DNA of 32,901 nt from an uncultured Acinetobacter sp. Lineage in GTDB: Bacteria; Pseudomonadota; Gammaproteobacteria; Pseudomonadales; Moraxellaceae. Positions 9,205-17,568 of this stretch are shown piece by piece. The translations under genes were made by a program, and so were the position numbers. The stretch lies in contig NZ_CANQLZ010000034.1 in the NCBI RefSeq assembly GCF_947624825.1, forward strand, positions 1-32,901, read 5' to 3'. The notes under the pieces are model-generated. The model made no database searches. It worked only from the letters and a program-made list of their open reading frames with translations, and was not told the DNA's origin. Every line of letters begins with the position of its first letter. Positions within the stretch are counted from its first letter, which is position 1.

Positions 9205-10110
9205 ATGTTGCATATATTCATGGCTTTGCTACCGCTGATTTGTTTACTTGCTTTAGGATATACGCTCAGGCGCAGCAAATTTTTAAGTGCAGAGTTTTGG
9301 GCTGGCGCAGAGCGACTTAATTATTTTATATTATTTCCAGCACTGTTATTTAATAACTTAGCTTTTGTAGAATTGAGTTTAAAGAGCTTAACTTGGGTAC
9401 TATTGACGATGCTACTTACCATCGCCTTAGTCAGTGCAGGTTTTTGGGTTTTAAAACATATTTTTGCCATTCGAGCTGAGCAATTTGCAGTATATGTGCA
9501 AAGTCATATTCGCTTTAATACCTATATTGGCCTCGCTTTAGTGGGGAGCCTGTTTGGTAGTGATGGCGTGAAGATGTTCGCTATGATGATTGCTACTGCT
9601 ATTCCAACTGTAAATATTATTTCATTATTGGCTTTTTCGCAGCAAAACAGTCACTGGACAACCAATGGCTTGGCTGTACTTAAAAATCCATTAATTTTAG
9701 GCTGCTTGGCAGGTGTACTATTTAATTTAACAGGTTTTAAGCTACTCAGTGGTATAGAGGATTTGATACGCTTATTAGCAAATGTGAGCCTACCGCTTGG
9801 TCTGCTCGCCGTAGGTGCCGCATTGCAATTTCAGGCGTTAAAACAGGATATTTGGCGCTTAGGTCTAAATAGTGTGGGACGTTTGATTGTTGTGCCTTTG
9901 ATAGCGTATGCAGTGGCTCAGCTCTTGGCTTTAAGCCAATTTGAGAGTCTGGTTATTACGCTATTTTTTGCACTGCCGACAGCTTCATCATCGTATATTC
10001 TAACCCGTTATTTAAATGGGGATTATAAACTCATGGCTGGGGTGATTAGTCTACAAACCTTGCTTTTTGTACTTAGTTTCCCAGGTCTGATGTACATTCT
10101 AGAGCTATAA
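9205..10110 (+). CDS. AEC-family (auxin efflux carrier) transporter
   Basis: A 301-residue inner-membrane permease with about ten hydrophobic segments, from LLPLICLLALGYTLRRSKF at the N-terminus to LQTLLFVLSFPGLMYIL at the end. The family stretches FILFPALLFNNLA, PLGLLAVGAALQF and LPTASSSYILTRY are visible. AEC carriers export small organic acids or related solutes; this one's substrate cannot be told from sequence. An internal ATG at 9220 is an alternative start; neither has a strong ribosome binding site. The gene is divergent from a LysR regulator that probably controls it. A terminator follows right after the stop. Confidence 0.9.
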   Translation: MLHIFMALLPLICLLALGYTLRRSKFLSAEFWAGAERLNYFILFPALLFNNLAFVELSLKSLTWVLLTMLLTIALVSAGFWVLKHIFAIRAEQFAVYVQSHIRFNTYIGLALVGSLFGSDGVKMFAMMIATAIPTVNIISLLAFSQQNSHWTTNGLAVLKNPLILGCLAGVLFNLTGFKLLSGIEDLIRLLANVSLPLGLLAVGAALQFQALKQDIWRLGLNSVGRLIVVPLIAYAVAQLLALSQFESLVITLFFALPTASSSYILTRYLNGDYKLMAGVISLQTLLFVLSFPGLMYILEL

Positions 10111-10138
10111 AAAAAGCCTACAGATGCAGGCTTTTTTT
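10109..10138. terminator. Bidirectional terminator after the AEC permease
   Basis: The arms at 10109-10119 and 10128-10138 pair with core AGCCT/AGGCT, flanked by A and T runs. One A-C mismatch lies near the loop. It can also stop transcription of the convergent PA4642-like gene. It differs by one core base from the hairpin at 8221-8248. Confidence 0.88.
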
Positions 10139-10156
10139 AAGCTTTACTCACTTAAT

Positions 10157-10444
10157 TTAAGCAAATTTTGCTAATACAGCCAAAAACTCAGCGCTATGGC
10201 GTGGGAATTTTGCAATCACGTCATGAATACGTTGACCTTCAGGGTTTGTAGCATTTACATTGCGACCATCTGCTACAAATTGAGTTAATAAACGTTCATA
10301 GTCACTCGGACGCATGTGTTTATATGCGTGATAAAGAACGTGAAAATCTGCATCTACACTTGCAGGAGGCAGCTGGGTTAAATAGGCAAATACACGCTCG
10401 TCTGACCATTCTTCGTTAAATGTCGCTGGCTGAGATAATGCCAT
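10157..10444 (-). CDS. PA4642-family small protein, function unknown
   Basis: A 95-residue soluble protein with no signal peptide or membrane segment. It resembles the short conserved gammaproteobacterial family named after Pseudomonas PA4642; recognisable parts are WSDERVFAYLTQLPPASVDA, DFHVLYHAYKHMRPSDYERL and a C-terminal hydrophobic SAEFLAVLAKFA. No catalytic motif is visible and I assign no role. An AAGGAG ribosome binding site lies about 5 bases before the ATG at 10444. It follows the min operon on the same strand, but a good terminator (10475-10507) separates them, so it probably has its own promoter or depends on read-through. Confidence 0.8.
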   Translation of the reverse strand: MALSQPATFNEEWSDERVFAYLTQLPPASVDADFHVLYHAYKHMRPSDYERLLTQFVADGRNVNATNPEGQRIHDVIAKFPRHSAEFLAVLAKFA

Positions 10445-10474
10445 CGCAATCTCCTTGGCTTGTTGTCAATCATT

Positions 10475-10507
10475 AAAAAGGCAAAATAACTTGCGCTATT
10501 TTGCCTT
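10475..10507 (-). terminator. Intrinsic terminator of the min operon
   Basis: AAGGCAAAATA (10478-10488) pairs with TATTTTGCCTT (10497-10507), 11 bp, with an 8-nt loop. On the minus strand the stem runs into TTTTT. It lies 32 bases behind the minE stop. Confidence 0.85.
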
Positions 10508-10539
10508 GATTCAATTTGCTTGACTAATCAGAATTGAGA

Positions 10540-10812
10540 TTATCGCTCTTCAGGCAAATTGATATTCATTTCTAACATTTCTAAATTGGCTTCTGAACGC
10601 ACTGCCATTTGGATGTGCTGTTCATCGACACCACGCACGTAGCGGTTCACCACTTGCATGATTTCTTTTTTCATCTGCTCAATTTTTTCAGGGGTTAAGC
10701 GTTTGCTTAAGCCTTTTTCTGATGCCACGATGACTTTTAAACGATCTTTGGCGGTTTGCGCACTCGAGGGTTTTTCATCACCGCTAAACAACTTACTCCA
10801 AAATCCTGCCAT
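10540..10812 (-). CDS. minE: Cell division topological specificity factor MinE
   Basis: A 90-residue protein that stimulates the MinD ATPase at the membrane and drives pole-to-pole oscillation, keeping the MinCD inhibitor away from midcell. The N-terminal amphipathic segment MAGFWSKLFSG is the membrane-binding part. The anti-MinCD region contains AKDRLKVIVASEKG, and the C-terminal dimer domain follows (VNRYVRGVDEQHIQMAVR). ATG 10812 is chosen over the in-frame TTG at 10824: it has GGAG 6 bases ahead and begins one base after the minD stop, which suggests translational coupling. The length matches the family. Confidence 0.96.
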   Translation of the reverse strand: MAGFWSKLFSGDEKPSSAQTAKDRLKVIVASEKGLSKRLTPEKIEQMKKEIMQVVNRYVRGVDEQHIQMAVRSEANLEMLEMNINLPEER

Positions 10813-10813
10813 C

Positions 10814-11626
10814 TTAAGCTCCAAATAGTCGTGCTAACCAACCTTTTTGTTTGACTTCTAGGTGACGGTAAGGACGATCTTCGCCCAAGAAACGCGCCAC
10901 AAGGTCATCATAAGCTTGGCCTGCAGGTGAGTCTGTATACAAGATGGCCGGCTTACCTTCGTTAGACGCTTGTAAGATGCTCTTGCACTCAGGAATAACA
11001 CCTAAGGTCGGGACTTTTAAGATATCTTTTGAAATATCGTCAATCGTGAGCATTTCTTGTTTTTCAGCACGTTCAGGATTAAAACGTGTAATACATAAAT
11101 GCTTACGAATTCGCCCTTCGTTGTTTTCTACTTTTTTGGTTTTGCTGTCGAGCATACCAATAATACGATCTGAGTCACGCACTGAAGAAATTTCAGGATT
11201 GGTCACAATAATCGCTTCATCGGCATGGTACATGGCTAAAATCGCACCACGTTCAATACCGGCAGGTGAGTCACAGATAATATAATCAAACTCTTGCGCG
11301 AGTTCGTCCATGACACGCGCGACACCTTCATCGGTTAAGGCATCTTTATCACGTGTTTGTGATGCAGGTAAGATATAGAGGTTTTCAATGTCTTTGTCAC
11401 GAATTAAGGCTTGTTGTAAGCGTGCTTCGTTATTTAATACATTGACAAAATCGTACACCACGCGGCGCTCACAACCCATAATAAGATCTAAGTTACGTAA
11501 GCCTACGTCAAAATCAATAACAACAGTTTTGTGGCCACGTAGGGCTAAACCTGTTGCAAACGATGCACTTGTTGTAGTTTTACCTACGCCACCTTTGCCT
11601 GATGTTACGACAACAATTTTCGCCAC
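10814..11626 (-). CDS. minD: Septum site-determining ATPase MinD
   Basis: A 270-residue ParA/MinD ATPase that binds the membrane as an ATP dimer and recruits MinC and MinE. The deviant Walker A VTSGKGGVGKTT is near the N-terminus, followed by VIDFDVGLRNLDLIMGCERR and the Walker B YIICDSPAGIERGA. The C-terminal tail KQKGWLARLFGA is the amphipathic membrane-targeting helix. The start at GTG 11626 (MAKIVVV) is chosen because AGGAG lies 8 bases upstream; the GTG at 11635 is almost on top of that site. The resulting length equals E. coli MinD. It sits between minC (65-bp gap) and minE (1 bp). Confidence 0.97.
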   Translation of the reverse strand: MAKIVVVTSGKGGVGKTTTSASFATGLALRGHKTVVIDFDVGLRNLDLIMGCERRVVYDFVNVLNNEARLQQALIRDKDIENLYILPASQTRDKDALTDEGVARVMDELAQEFDYIICDSPAGIERGAILAMYHADEAIIVTNPEISSVRDSDRIIGMLDSKTKKVENNEGRIRKHLCITRFNPERAEKQEMLTIDDISKDILKVPTLGVIPECKSILQASNEGKPAILYTDSPAGQAYDDLVARFLGEDRPYRHLEVKQKGWLARLFGA

Positions 11627-11691
11627 CGAATCCACTCCTGTTAGGGTTTAAATACGCAGTTTTATGACGTATTTTGGTGATTATTTATACA

Positions 11692-12396
11692 TTAAAATTC
11701 TAAAGCTTCAAATACAAGCTCTTGAGCATCATTTAAATAAATATGTACAGGTTTTTTGGTCATATGAGCCGGAATATCATCCGCAACACAGTATGTACCT
11801 GCAATTGAAACCAACTCTGCTTCTAGGGAGTGGCAAAAGATGCGTGCTGCATGATTGCCGCCTGCACCGGCAATCACTCTACCTCGTACACTACCATAAA
11901 TATGTATGTTTCCAGAAGCGATCACTTCTGCACCACTGTTAATTCCTGCACTTAAAATGATATCGCCGTGGTCTTGTACAAGGCATTGACCCGTACGCAA
12001 CATTTCATTGTGATAAGAGGTTGCATGATGAATTTTTGCCGCAGCAGGCTGTGCTTCATCTTGAGTTGGTGCCGGAGTTTCCACCACTTGTTCTTGTGTG
12101 GCTTTAATTCGCTGCAAAGGACGGTCAGCCGGCAACACTGGAAATTGAATTAAACGTGCTGCCTCGCCCAAAATCCCATCGACCACTGCCATAGGTTGTA
12201 AATCTAAACTGATTAACAATTGAATCAAGGCGATCAGCTCTTGTTCAACGGTTGAATCTAAGATGACCAACGTGCCTTGGGACGCGGTGTCTTTGAGCAT
12301 CTGGGTCAGTTGTTCTCGGATCGCATGATGATCATTTGTATCAAAGGTTAATCGGGTAAAATTAACCATTCTGCCGGTGATCCGGATATCCGCCAT
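11692..12396 (-). CDS. minC: Septum site-determining protein MinC
   Basis: A 234-residue FtsZ inhibitor. The N-terminal domain (about 1-105) would act on FtsZ. A short Ala/Pro/Gln linker follows, and the C-terminal beta-helix domain (from about 130) binds MinD, with the glycine-rich stretch NIHYGSV-like [18 protein letters not shown] and [17 protein letters not shown]. The length is normal. AAGGA 6 bases ahead supports ATG 12396. It is the first gene of minC-minD-minE on the minus strand. The 114-bp region upstream (12397-12510) should hold the operon promoter; TTGGTC and GATAAC at 17-bp spacing on the minus strand are a weak candidate. Confidence 0.96.
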   Translation of the reverse strand: MADIRITGRMVNFTRLTFDTNDHHAIREQLTQMLKDTASQGTLVILDSTVEQELIALIQLLISLDLQPMAVVDGILGEAARLIQFPVLPADRPLQRIKATQEQVVETPAPTQDEAQPAAAKIHHATSYHNEMLRTGQCLVQDHGDIILSAGINSGAEVIASGNIHIYGSVRGRVIAGAGGNHAARIFCHSLEAELVSIAGTYCVADDIPAHMTKKPVHIYLNDAQELVFEALEF

Positions 12397-12510
12397 ACTT
12401 GTTCCTTAAAACTTCTTTACGACTTATTTTTTAGGTCGAAGTCATGTTATCAAATAGAGCAAATCCTAGACCAATTTGCATGATTTCTCTAGCGTATCCG
12501 TTAAATATTT

Positions 12511-13575
12511 TCATGTCTTGGGTTCTTGATCTGGTTGTTTTTGTTCGAGCACTTGTTGCCATTGTTTAATCTTCACTTGCTCACGTAAGGCTTCTAAACT
12601 TTCAAACACGGCAGATTCCACCAAACGGTCAATTTCAGGGTTGTTTTCAATGGCAATTTGACTGACCTTGTTGGCAATCATGCGATATGTGGCATTTTCT
12701 TGGTGTGAAGCTTGATGGGTAAACGGTTGCAATAAGCCTTGGCTAATATTTTCACCTAAACGCTGTCCAATACTTTGAATTTGTTGTTCGATACGTCCAC
12801 CCACCAATGGAATTAAACGCAGCATTTGCGACAACTCAGGCGTATCTTCAATGGCTTTATTGACCACGATCCCCACATTTTTGGCAATTTCATGGCGTTG
12901 CGCTTGTAGTTCTTTGCCTAAAGAGTCTTGTAAGACATCGGTTAGGGCAGTGGCTAACATTTCACGGTGATGATTGACCAAATCTTCAATATATTTTTTA
13001 TGCGTGGTACTGGTGGTCAGCTCGTGTTTCACGGTATTAATAATGGTGAGTACAATACGACTGGTGAGTTCTTCCATGACCAAGCGATAATAGAAGTTGC
13101 CACGTGCGTACCAGCGCTGCGGAATGACTTTATAACCATGACTATGTAAGTTATAGGCAATGGCAAACGCACGTCCTAAACGTAAAAAACGGAACATTGG
13201 CAAAATAGAAATAATTTCATACCAATGAATAAATGGGAAAAACCACCACCGTTGATGATGCTTAAAGCCAATTGCAATTAGCCAACGGATACAAAGTTCA
13301 ATCACTAAAAATGAGGTAAACCAACCTTCTGTGGTTTTAACCCAAGGATGTAGCGCTTGTTCATAAAAATCTAACACTTGCGGCAGTTGCACAAAGTTAA
13401 ATAACCATTCGGCATAGTCGCTCATTAAAAATGCATTGGCGCTTAAGCAAAATAGGTTAAAGATGATCAGCCCCATCATCAAAAAATCATAGACCAGTGC
13501 AACTTTCCACCCCCATGAGCCTTCTTTGACGAAGTGAAAAGAAGATTTTAAGACTTTATGTTGAGGCTGTTTCAT
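12511..13575 (-). CDS. Membrane protein with voltage-sensor-like domain, no pore, helical C-terminal region
   Basis: A 354-residue protein I cannot name. Residues 20-140 look like a four-helix voltage sensor. S1-like is VALVYDFLMMGLIIF with Asp30. S2-like is GWFTSFLVIELCIRWLIAIG, with the F-x-x-E-x-x-x-R pattern (Glu93, Arg97). S3-like is WYEIISILP. S4-like is FRFLRLGRAFAIA, with Arg129, Arg132 and Arg135 every third residue. No pore helices or selectivity filter follow. Instead there are about 200 mostly polar helical residues, with one moderately hydrophobic stretch near 205-250. An AAGGA ribosome binding site overlaps the stop region of the acyltransferase gene 9 bases upstream, so the two are co-transcribed. 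The voltage-sensor reading is from motif pattern alone. Confidence 0.7.
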   Translation of the reverse strand: MKQPQHKVLKSSFHFVKEGSWGWKVALVYDFLMMGLIIFNLFCLSANAFLMSDYAEWLFNFVQLPQVLDFYEQALHPWVKTTEGWFTSFLVIELCIRWLIAIGFKHHQRWWFFPFIHWYEIISILPMFRFLRLGRAFAIAYNLHSHGYKVIPQRWYARGNFYYRLVMEELTSRIVLTIINTVKHELTTSTTHKKYIEDLVNHHREMLATALTDVLQDSLGKELQAQRHEIAKNVGIVVNKAIEDTPELSQMLRLIPLVGGRIEQQIQSIGQRLGENISQGLLQPFTHQASHQENATYRMIANKVSQIAIENNPEIDRLVESAVFESLEALREQVKIKQWQQVLEQKQPDQEPKT

Positions 13576-13584
13576 ACGCTTCCT

Positions 13585-14511
13585 TTAGCTGCGTTGCTCG
13601 GCAAGTTGCTGTTTCATTTGGCTGATCAATTCGTCTTTATCACGCCATACTTGTTGCAGCCATTGATGAAATTGCACGCGAAATTCACGATCATTTTCAT
13701 AATCACCGTCTAAAATCCAACGTGGTAGCTCAATTTTACGTAAATTTACTGCAATTTTCTGCACATCTCCTAACCAAAATTCGCTGTATTCAGGCACTTT
13801 TTCATCATAAACAATGGTCATGTCCACCAAAGCATCGACTTCTTGACCTAAAATTTTTAAGGCTAAGGCTAAACCACCGGCTTTAGGTTTGAGTAGGTTT
13901 TTATACGGTGATTTTTGCGCAGCATGCTTGGCTTGGGTAAAGCGCGTGCCTTCTACATAATTGAGCAAAGTAAATGGCTGACTGAGTAACTGTTCACACG
14001 ATTTACGTGCTTCTTCAATATCGCGATTTTTGAGTTCAGGATTTTTGGCAATTTGAGCTTTGGTATGACGTTTCATCATCGGAAAGCCTAAAATTTTAAA
14101 GGCTTGACCTACCAATGGAATGAAAATTAGCTCCCATTTGGTAAAAAAGCGCGTTAACGGCATACGGTTTAAACCAATATACTGATTAACTGTGGTATCT
14201 ACCCAACTTTGATGATTACAAATCATCAAGTAACGTCCTTGAGTGCTCAACTCAAGCGCAGGATCTACTTGAATATCCCATTTTAATTCAGGCAGTACTC
14301 GCTCAATCAGATGGTTGTTGACGTTAATCCAACTGTTGGCAAGCTTCACATTGGTTTGGTCAATTTGCGGTGACTTCTTGATGAGTTTGGTCAGACCTAA
14401 GCCCAAAATGGGTGCTCCATGGACAACACTGTTGGTGCCCATGACTGAGGTCACGGTAAGAGCTTGTTGTACTTTTTTAAGCAGTGAAGTACGTGGCTGT
14501 GATTTGGGCAT
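13585..14511 (-). CDS. PlsC-like acyltransferase (YihG type)
   Basis: A 308-residue inner-membrane acyltransferase of the glycerophosphate/lysophosphatidate family. The catalytic H-x4-D is NHQSWVD (His100, Asp105), and YVEGTRFTQ (EGTR at 187-190) is the substrate-binding motif. A hydrophobic region near the N-terminus (VTSVMGTNSVVHGAPILGLG) may anchor it. It most resembles the YihG/YihG-like group, which acts on lysophospholipids, rather than essential PlsC. The start ATG 14511 (MPKSQPRTS) is preferred to the upstream in-frame TTG at 14595, which lacks a ribosome binding site. It is the first gene of a two-gene unit with the voltage-sensor-like protein. Confidence 0.85.
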   Translation of the reverse strand: MPKSQPRTSLLKKVQQALTVTSVMGTNSVVHGAPILGLGLTKLIKKSPQIDQTNVKLANSWINVNNHLIERVLPELKWDIQVDPALELSTQGRYLMICNHQSWVDTTVNQYIGLNRMPLTRFFTKWELIFIPLVGQAFKILGFPMMKRHTKAQIAKNPELKNRDIEEARKSCEQLLSQPFTLLNYVEGTRFTQAKHAAQKSPYKNLLKPKAGGLALALKILGQEVDALVDMTIVYDEKVPEYSEFWLGDVQKIAVNLRKIELPRWILDGDYENDREFRVQFHQWLQQVWRDKDELISQMKQQLAEQRS

Positions 14512-14641
14512 GGGTCGACCTATAAGCAAAGTGAAGGTACACGATGTTGCACAATATAAGGGCTGATGAAAAAAATACAAACGGTTGCTTGGCAACTATG
14601 AAGGAAACATGAGGGAAAATGCCTTAAATTCGCGATATATA

Positions 14642-14670
14642 TTACAAAATGTAAAATAAGGCTTTATTAT
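14642..14670 (+). promoter_or_regulatory. Possible promoter of the OmpA-domain lipoprotein gene
   Basis: TTACAA (14642-14647) and TATTAT (14665-14670) have 17-bp spacing in the very AT-rich 240-bp gap 14512-14751. The leader would be about 75 nt. The -10 matches 5 of 6 bases and the -35 only 3 of 6. I see nothing else clear in this gap. Confidence 0.35.
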
Positions 14671-14751
14671 TAACAAAAAATCAATGTTACAAATTTGATT
14701 TTTATTCCATGATTCATCCAGATTAAAAAACATCAAACAAGGAGGCATGCA

Positions 14752-15384
14752 ATGCGTGCATTAGTCATTACAGCTGTAGCAGGGGCGTTGGCACTTACTG
14801 GTTGCCAAAGTATGGAATACGATAAAGCAGCACTAGGTACTATCATTGGTGCAGGCGCAGGCGCATTAATTGCAAAAAGTAATGCTGACAAAGATAAAAT
14901 GGGTCAAGCGGCTGCTATTGGTGCGGTACTTGGCGGTGGCGCAGGTTTACTTCTTGATCGTAAAGAAAAGCGTTTAAAAGAAGAACTAGCAGGTACAGGG
15001 ATTGATGTTGATCGTAACCAAGACGGTTCAATTAACCTTGTGATGCCATCTGTAACATTTGCAACCAACTCTGCTGCGATTCAAGGTCAGTTCCAAACTG
15101 CGTTAAATGACGTTGCCAACGTATTACGTGAAGATGGTACATCAAACAAGTTAGCGCTTGTGATCCATGGTCACACTGATAACACAGGTACAGATGCGGT
15201 AAATAACCCACTGTCACAAAACCGTGCTAACTCAGTGAAAAACTACCTTGCAGCTCAAGGTATTTCTTCAAGCCGCATGACAGCGCGTGGTTATGGTTCA
15301 ACTTCACCAATCGCAGCAAACACAACTGCTGCGGGTCGTGAACAAAACCGCCGTGTAGAAATTACAGTTTACGAAACTAACTAA
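14752..15384 (+). CDS. OmpA-family outer-membrane lipoprotein (YiaD-like)
   Basis: A 210-residue lipoprotein. The signal peptide ends in the lipobox LTGC, with Cys18 the lipidated residue. A glycine-rich zipper-like region follows (GTIIGAGAGALIAKS and AAIGAVLGGGAGLLLDRKEK). The C-terminal OmpA domain binds peptidoglycan; its signature is HGHTDNTGTDAVNNPLSQNR, then GYGSTSPIAANTTAAGREQN and RRVEI. It probably sits in the outer membrane and links it to peptidoglycan. A near-perfect AAGGAGG ribosome binding site and a UUCG-loop terminator suggest strong expression. It resembles E. coli YiaD in layout; I do not assign a more exact name. Confidence 0.92.
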   Translation: MRALVITAVAGALALTGCQSMEYDKAALGTIIGAGAGALIAKSNADKDKMGQAAAIGAVLGGGAGLLLDRKEKRLKEELAGTGIDVDRNQDGSINLVMPSVTFATNSAAIQGQFQTALNDVANVLREDGTSNKLALVIHGHTDNTGTDAVNNPLSQNRANSVKNYLAAQGISSSRMTARGYGSTSPIAANTTAAGREQNRRVEITVYETN

Positions 15385-15403
15385 GTTGTCGTAAATAAAA
15401 AAG

Positions 15404-15423
15404 AAACCACCTTCGGGTGGTTT
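15404..15423 (+). terminator. Intrinsic terminator with UUCG loop
   Basis: AAACCACC (15404-15411) pairs with GGTGGTTT (15416-15423) around the very stable TTCG tetraloop, and the T-run continues to 15427. It ends the OmpA-lipoprotein transcript. Confidence 0.93.
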
Positions 15424-15452
15424 TTTTATGAGTAATACCCAATTTTTTTGAT

Positions 15453-15481
15453 TAGGCAATCGAGTGGTTGATGACTATAAT
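15453..15481 (+). promoter_or_regulatory. Probable sigma-70 promoter of rep
   Basis: TAGGCA (15453-15458, 4 of 6) and perfect TATAAT (15476-15481) with 17-bp spacing. Transcription would start near 15488, about 22 nt before the rep ATG. Confidence 0.6.
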
Positions 15482-15509
15482 CAGCCCTTAAATCTAAAGA
15501 GGATGGAAT

Positions 15510-17546
15510 ATGTCGACCGCAAGTCAGCTCAACGACAAGCAACTTGAAGCCATGAAATACACTCAAGGACCCTTGTTAGTACTTGCAGGGGCAGGTTCAG
15601 GTAAAACCTCGGTGATTACCCGTAAAATTGCGTATTTGGTGCAGCAATGTGGTATTCCTGCTTATAAAATTACCGCCATGACCTTTACCAACAAAGCGGC
15701 ACGTGAAATGAAAGAGCGTGTCTCTAAATTGTTGTCGCGTGAAGAATCTAAAGGTTTATCGGTATCGACTTTCCATACCTTTGGTTTAAATTTATTGCGT
15801 TTAGAGCTCAAACATACGCCGCTTAAAAATAATTTTTCTATTTTAGATGCTGACGACTGTAAGCGCATTTTAATGGATTTGATGCATCGCGATAATTTAT
15901 CCGGTGCAGAGAGCAAAGATTTAATTGCCAAAGCCATGAAGAAAATTTCGGATTGGAAAAATGATCTGATTGCACCTGAGCAAGCGCATACCACCTGTGA
16001 AACCCAAGAAGACGTACAGTTTGCGCATTTGTATCAATTGTATGAGCGTAATTTACGTGCTTATAACGCCGTGGATTTTGACGATTTGATTGTTATGCCG
16101 ACCCGTTTATTGCAAGACAATGCAGAAGTGCGCGATAAATGGCAAAATCGCGTGCGTTATTTATTGGTAGATGAATATCAAGACACCAACACGGCACAGT
16201 ATATTTTAGTCAAATTACTGGTGGGGGTGATGGGGCAATTTACTGCAGTAGGTGATGATGACCAATCGATCTACGCATGGCGCGGCGCCAAACCTGAAAA
16301 CATGGCACAGCTCCAAGAAGATTTTCACAATTTAAAAGTGATTAAGCTTGAGCAAAATTATCGTTCAACCAGCCGTATTTTAAAAGCTGCCAACTCGGTG
16401 ATTGAAAACAACCCGCATATTTTTGATAAAAAACTGTGGTCGGATAAAGGTCATGGCGAAGAGATTCGGGTGATTACTTGTCGTAATGACGACGATGAAG
16501 CAGAACGTGTGGTCAAAGATTTACTCACCCATAAACTAATGCAAGGTAAATCTTGGAAGGATTATGCGATTTTGTATCGTGGTAACTTCCAAGCACGGGT
16601 GCTTGAAACCCAACTGCGCCAAATGCAAATTCCGTATAAATTGTCGGGTGGTCAGTCGTTCTTCGCGCGTGCTGAAATTAAAGACGTGATGAGTTATTTA
16701 CGTTTAATCATTAATCCTGAAGATGACAGTGCGTTTTTACGTATTATTAACACCCCAAAACGCGCTATTGGTCCTGTGACTTTAGAAAAATTGGGTTTAT
16801 TTGCCCAAGAAACCAATCAATCTTTATTGGCTGCGGCAGGCGATCAGCGTTTAAGTTTATCTTTACCTAAAAAAGCCACCTCACAGTTGCTTGAGTTTTA
16901 TGAGTTTTTAGACGGCTTTACTCGTAACTTGCTTGAAGATGATGAGCCTGTGCCAATTATTCGTCAAATGATGAATGAAGCCGGTTATATCGACTATGTC
17001 AAAGAGCAAGCCGCGACCCCTGCGCAAGAAAAAACCAAGCTTGATAACATTGAAGTGCTGTATAGCAGTATTCAAAGTTTGATTAATCGCGCTGAAGATG
17101 TTGATGAAAAGAACATTGAAAGTGTGATTCGTAAAATGGTGCTGCTTGATATGCTTGAACAGCAACAAGAAGAGCAAGACACCGATAAAGTCAATTTAAT
17201 GACCTTACATGCGGCTAAAGGTTTGGAATTTCCTTATGTGTATATGATTGGTTTGGAAGAAGAAATCCTGCCACATAAAAACTCAATTGCTGCAGAAACG
17301 GTCGAAGAAGAGCGTCGTTTGATGTATGTGGGCATTACCCGTGCGCGTCAGGGTTTAACGCTGACCTTAGCTGAGCAGCGTAAAGCCGGTGGTCAAATGA
17401 AGCAAATGACGCCAAGTCGTTTCTTAGATGAATTACCGCAAGACGATTTAGACTGGTTAGGTCGTAAAAAGAAAACCAGCAATATTGACCCGAAATTACA
17501 AGCGCAACACTATTTGGAAAACTTACGTGCGCTGATTAAGCGCTAA
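15510..17546 (+). CDS. rep: ATP-dependent DNA helicase Rep
   Basis: A 678-residue superfamily 1 3'-5' helicase that helps replication forks pass obstacles and restart. Motif I is AGAGSGKT (26-33), and the Ia region AMTFTNKAAREMKERV follows. Motif II is LLVDEYQDTNT, motif III is AVGDDDQSIYAWRGA and motif IV is LEQNYRS. Motif V is MTLHAAKGLEFPYVYMIGLE and motif VI is EERRLMYVGITRAR. The length and internal stretches such as VDFDDLI and SGGQSFFARAEIKDVMSYLR match Rep better than UvrD or PcrA. A GAGGA ribosome binding site precedes the ATG. dut starts 22 bases after the stop, so the two may be co-transcribed. Confidence 0.95.
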   Translation: MSTASQLNDKQLEAMKYTQGPLLVLAGAGSGKTSVITRKIAYLVQQCGIPAYKITAMTFTNKAAREMKERVSKLLSREESKGLSVSTFHTFGLNLLRLELKHTPLKNNFSILDADDCKRILMDLMHRDNLSGAESKDLIAKAMKKISDWKNDLIAPEQAHTTCETQEDVQFAHLYQLYERNLRAYNAVDFDDLIVMPTRLLQDNAEVRDKWQNRVRYLLVDEYQDTNTAQYILVKLLVGVMGQFTAVGDDDQSIYAWRGAKPENMAQLQEDFHNLKVIKLEQNYRSTSRILKAANSVIENNPHIFDKKLWSDKGHGEEIRVITCRNDDDEAERVVKDLLTHKLMQGKSWKDYAILYRGNFQARVLETQLRQMQIPYKLSGGQSFFARAEIKDVMSYLRLIINPEDDSAFLRIINTPKRAIGPVTLEKLGLFAQETNQSLLAAAGDQRLSLSLPKKATSQLLEFYEFLDGFTRNLLEDDEPVPIIRQMMNEAGYIDYVKEQAATPAQEKTKLDNIEVLYSSIQSLINRAEDVDEKNIESVIRKMVLLDMLEQQQEEQDTDKVNLMTLHAAKGLEFPYVYMIGLEEEILPHKNSIAAETVEEERRLMYVGITRARQGLTLTLAEQRKAGGQMKQMTPSRFLDELPQDDLDWLGRKKKTSNIDPKLQAQHYLENLRALIKR

Positions 17547-17568
17547 ATTTGATTGATTAGGAATATAC

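Noticed and set aside
10540..10824. Longer MinE starting at TTG 10824 and overlapping minD
   Set aside because: ATG 10812 has a good ribosome binding site and gives the family's usual N-terminus.
12459..12479. GCAAAT/ATTTGC inverted repeat upstream of minC
   Set aside because: The stem is only 6 bp with no T-run on the minus strand; it is a poor terminator for the gene at 12511.
13585..14595. Longer acyltransferase starting at TTG 14595
   Set aside because: No ribosome binding site; the 28 extra residues are not family-like, while ATG 14511 is well placed.
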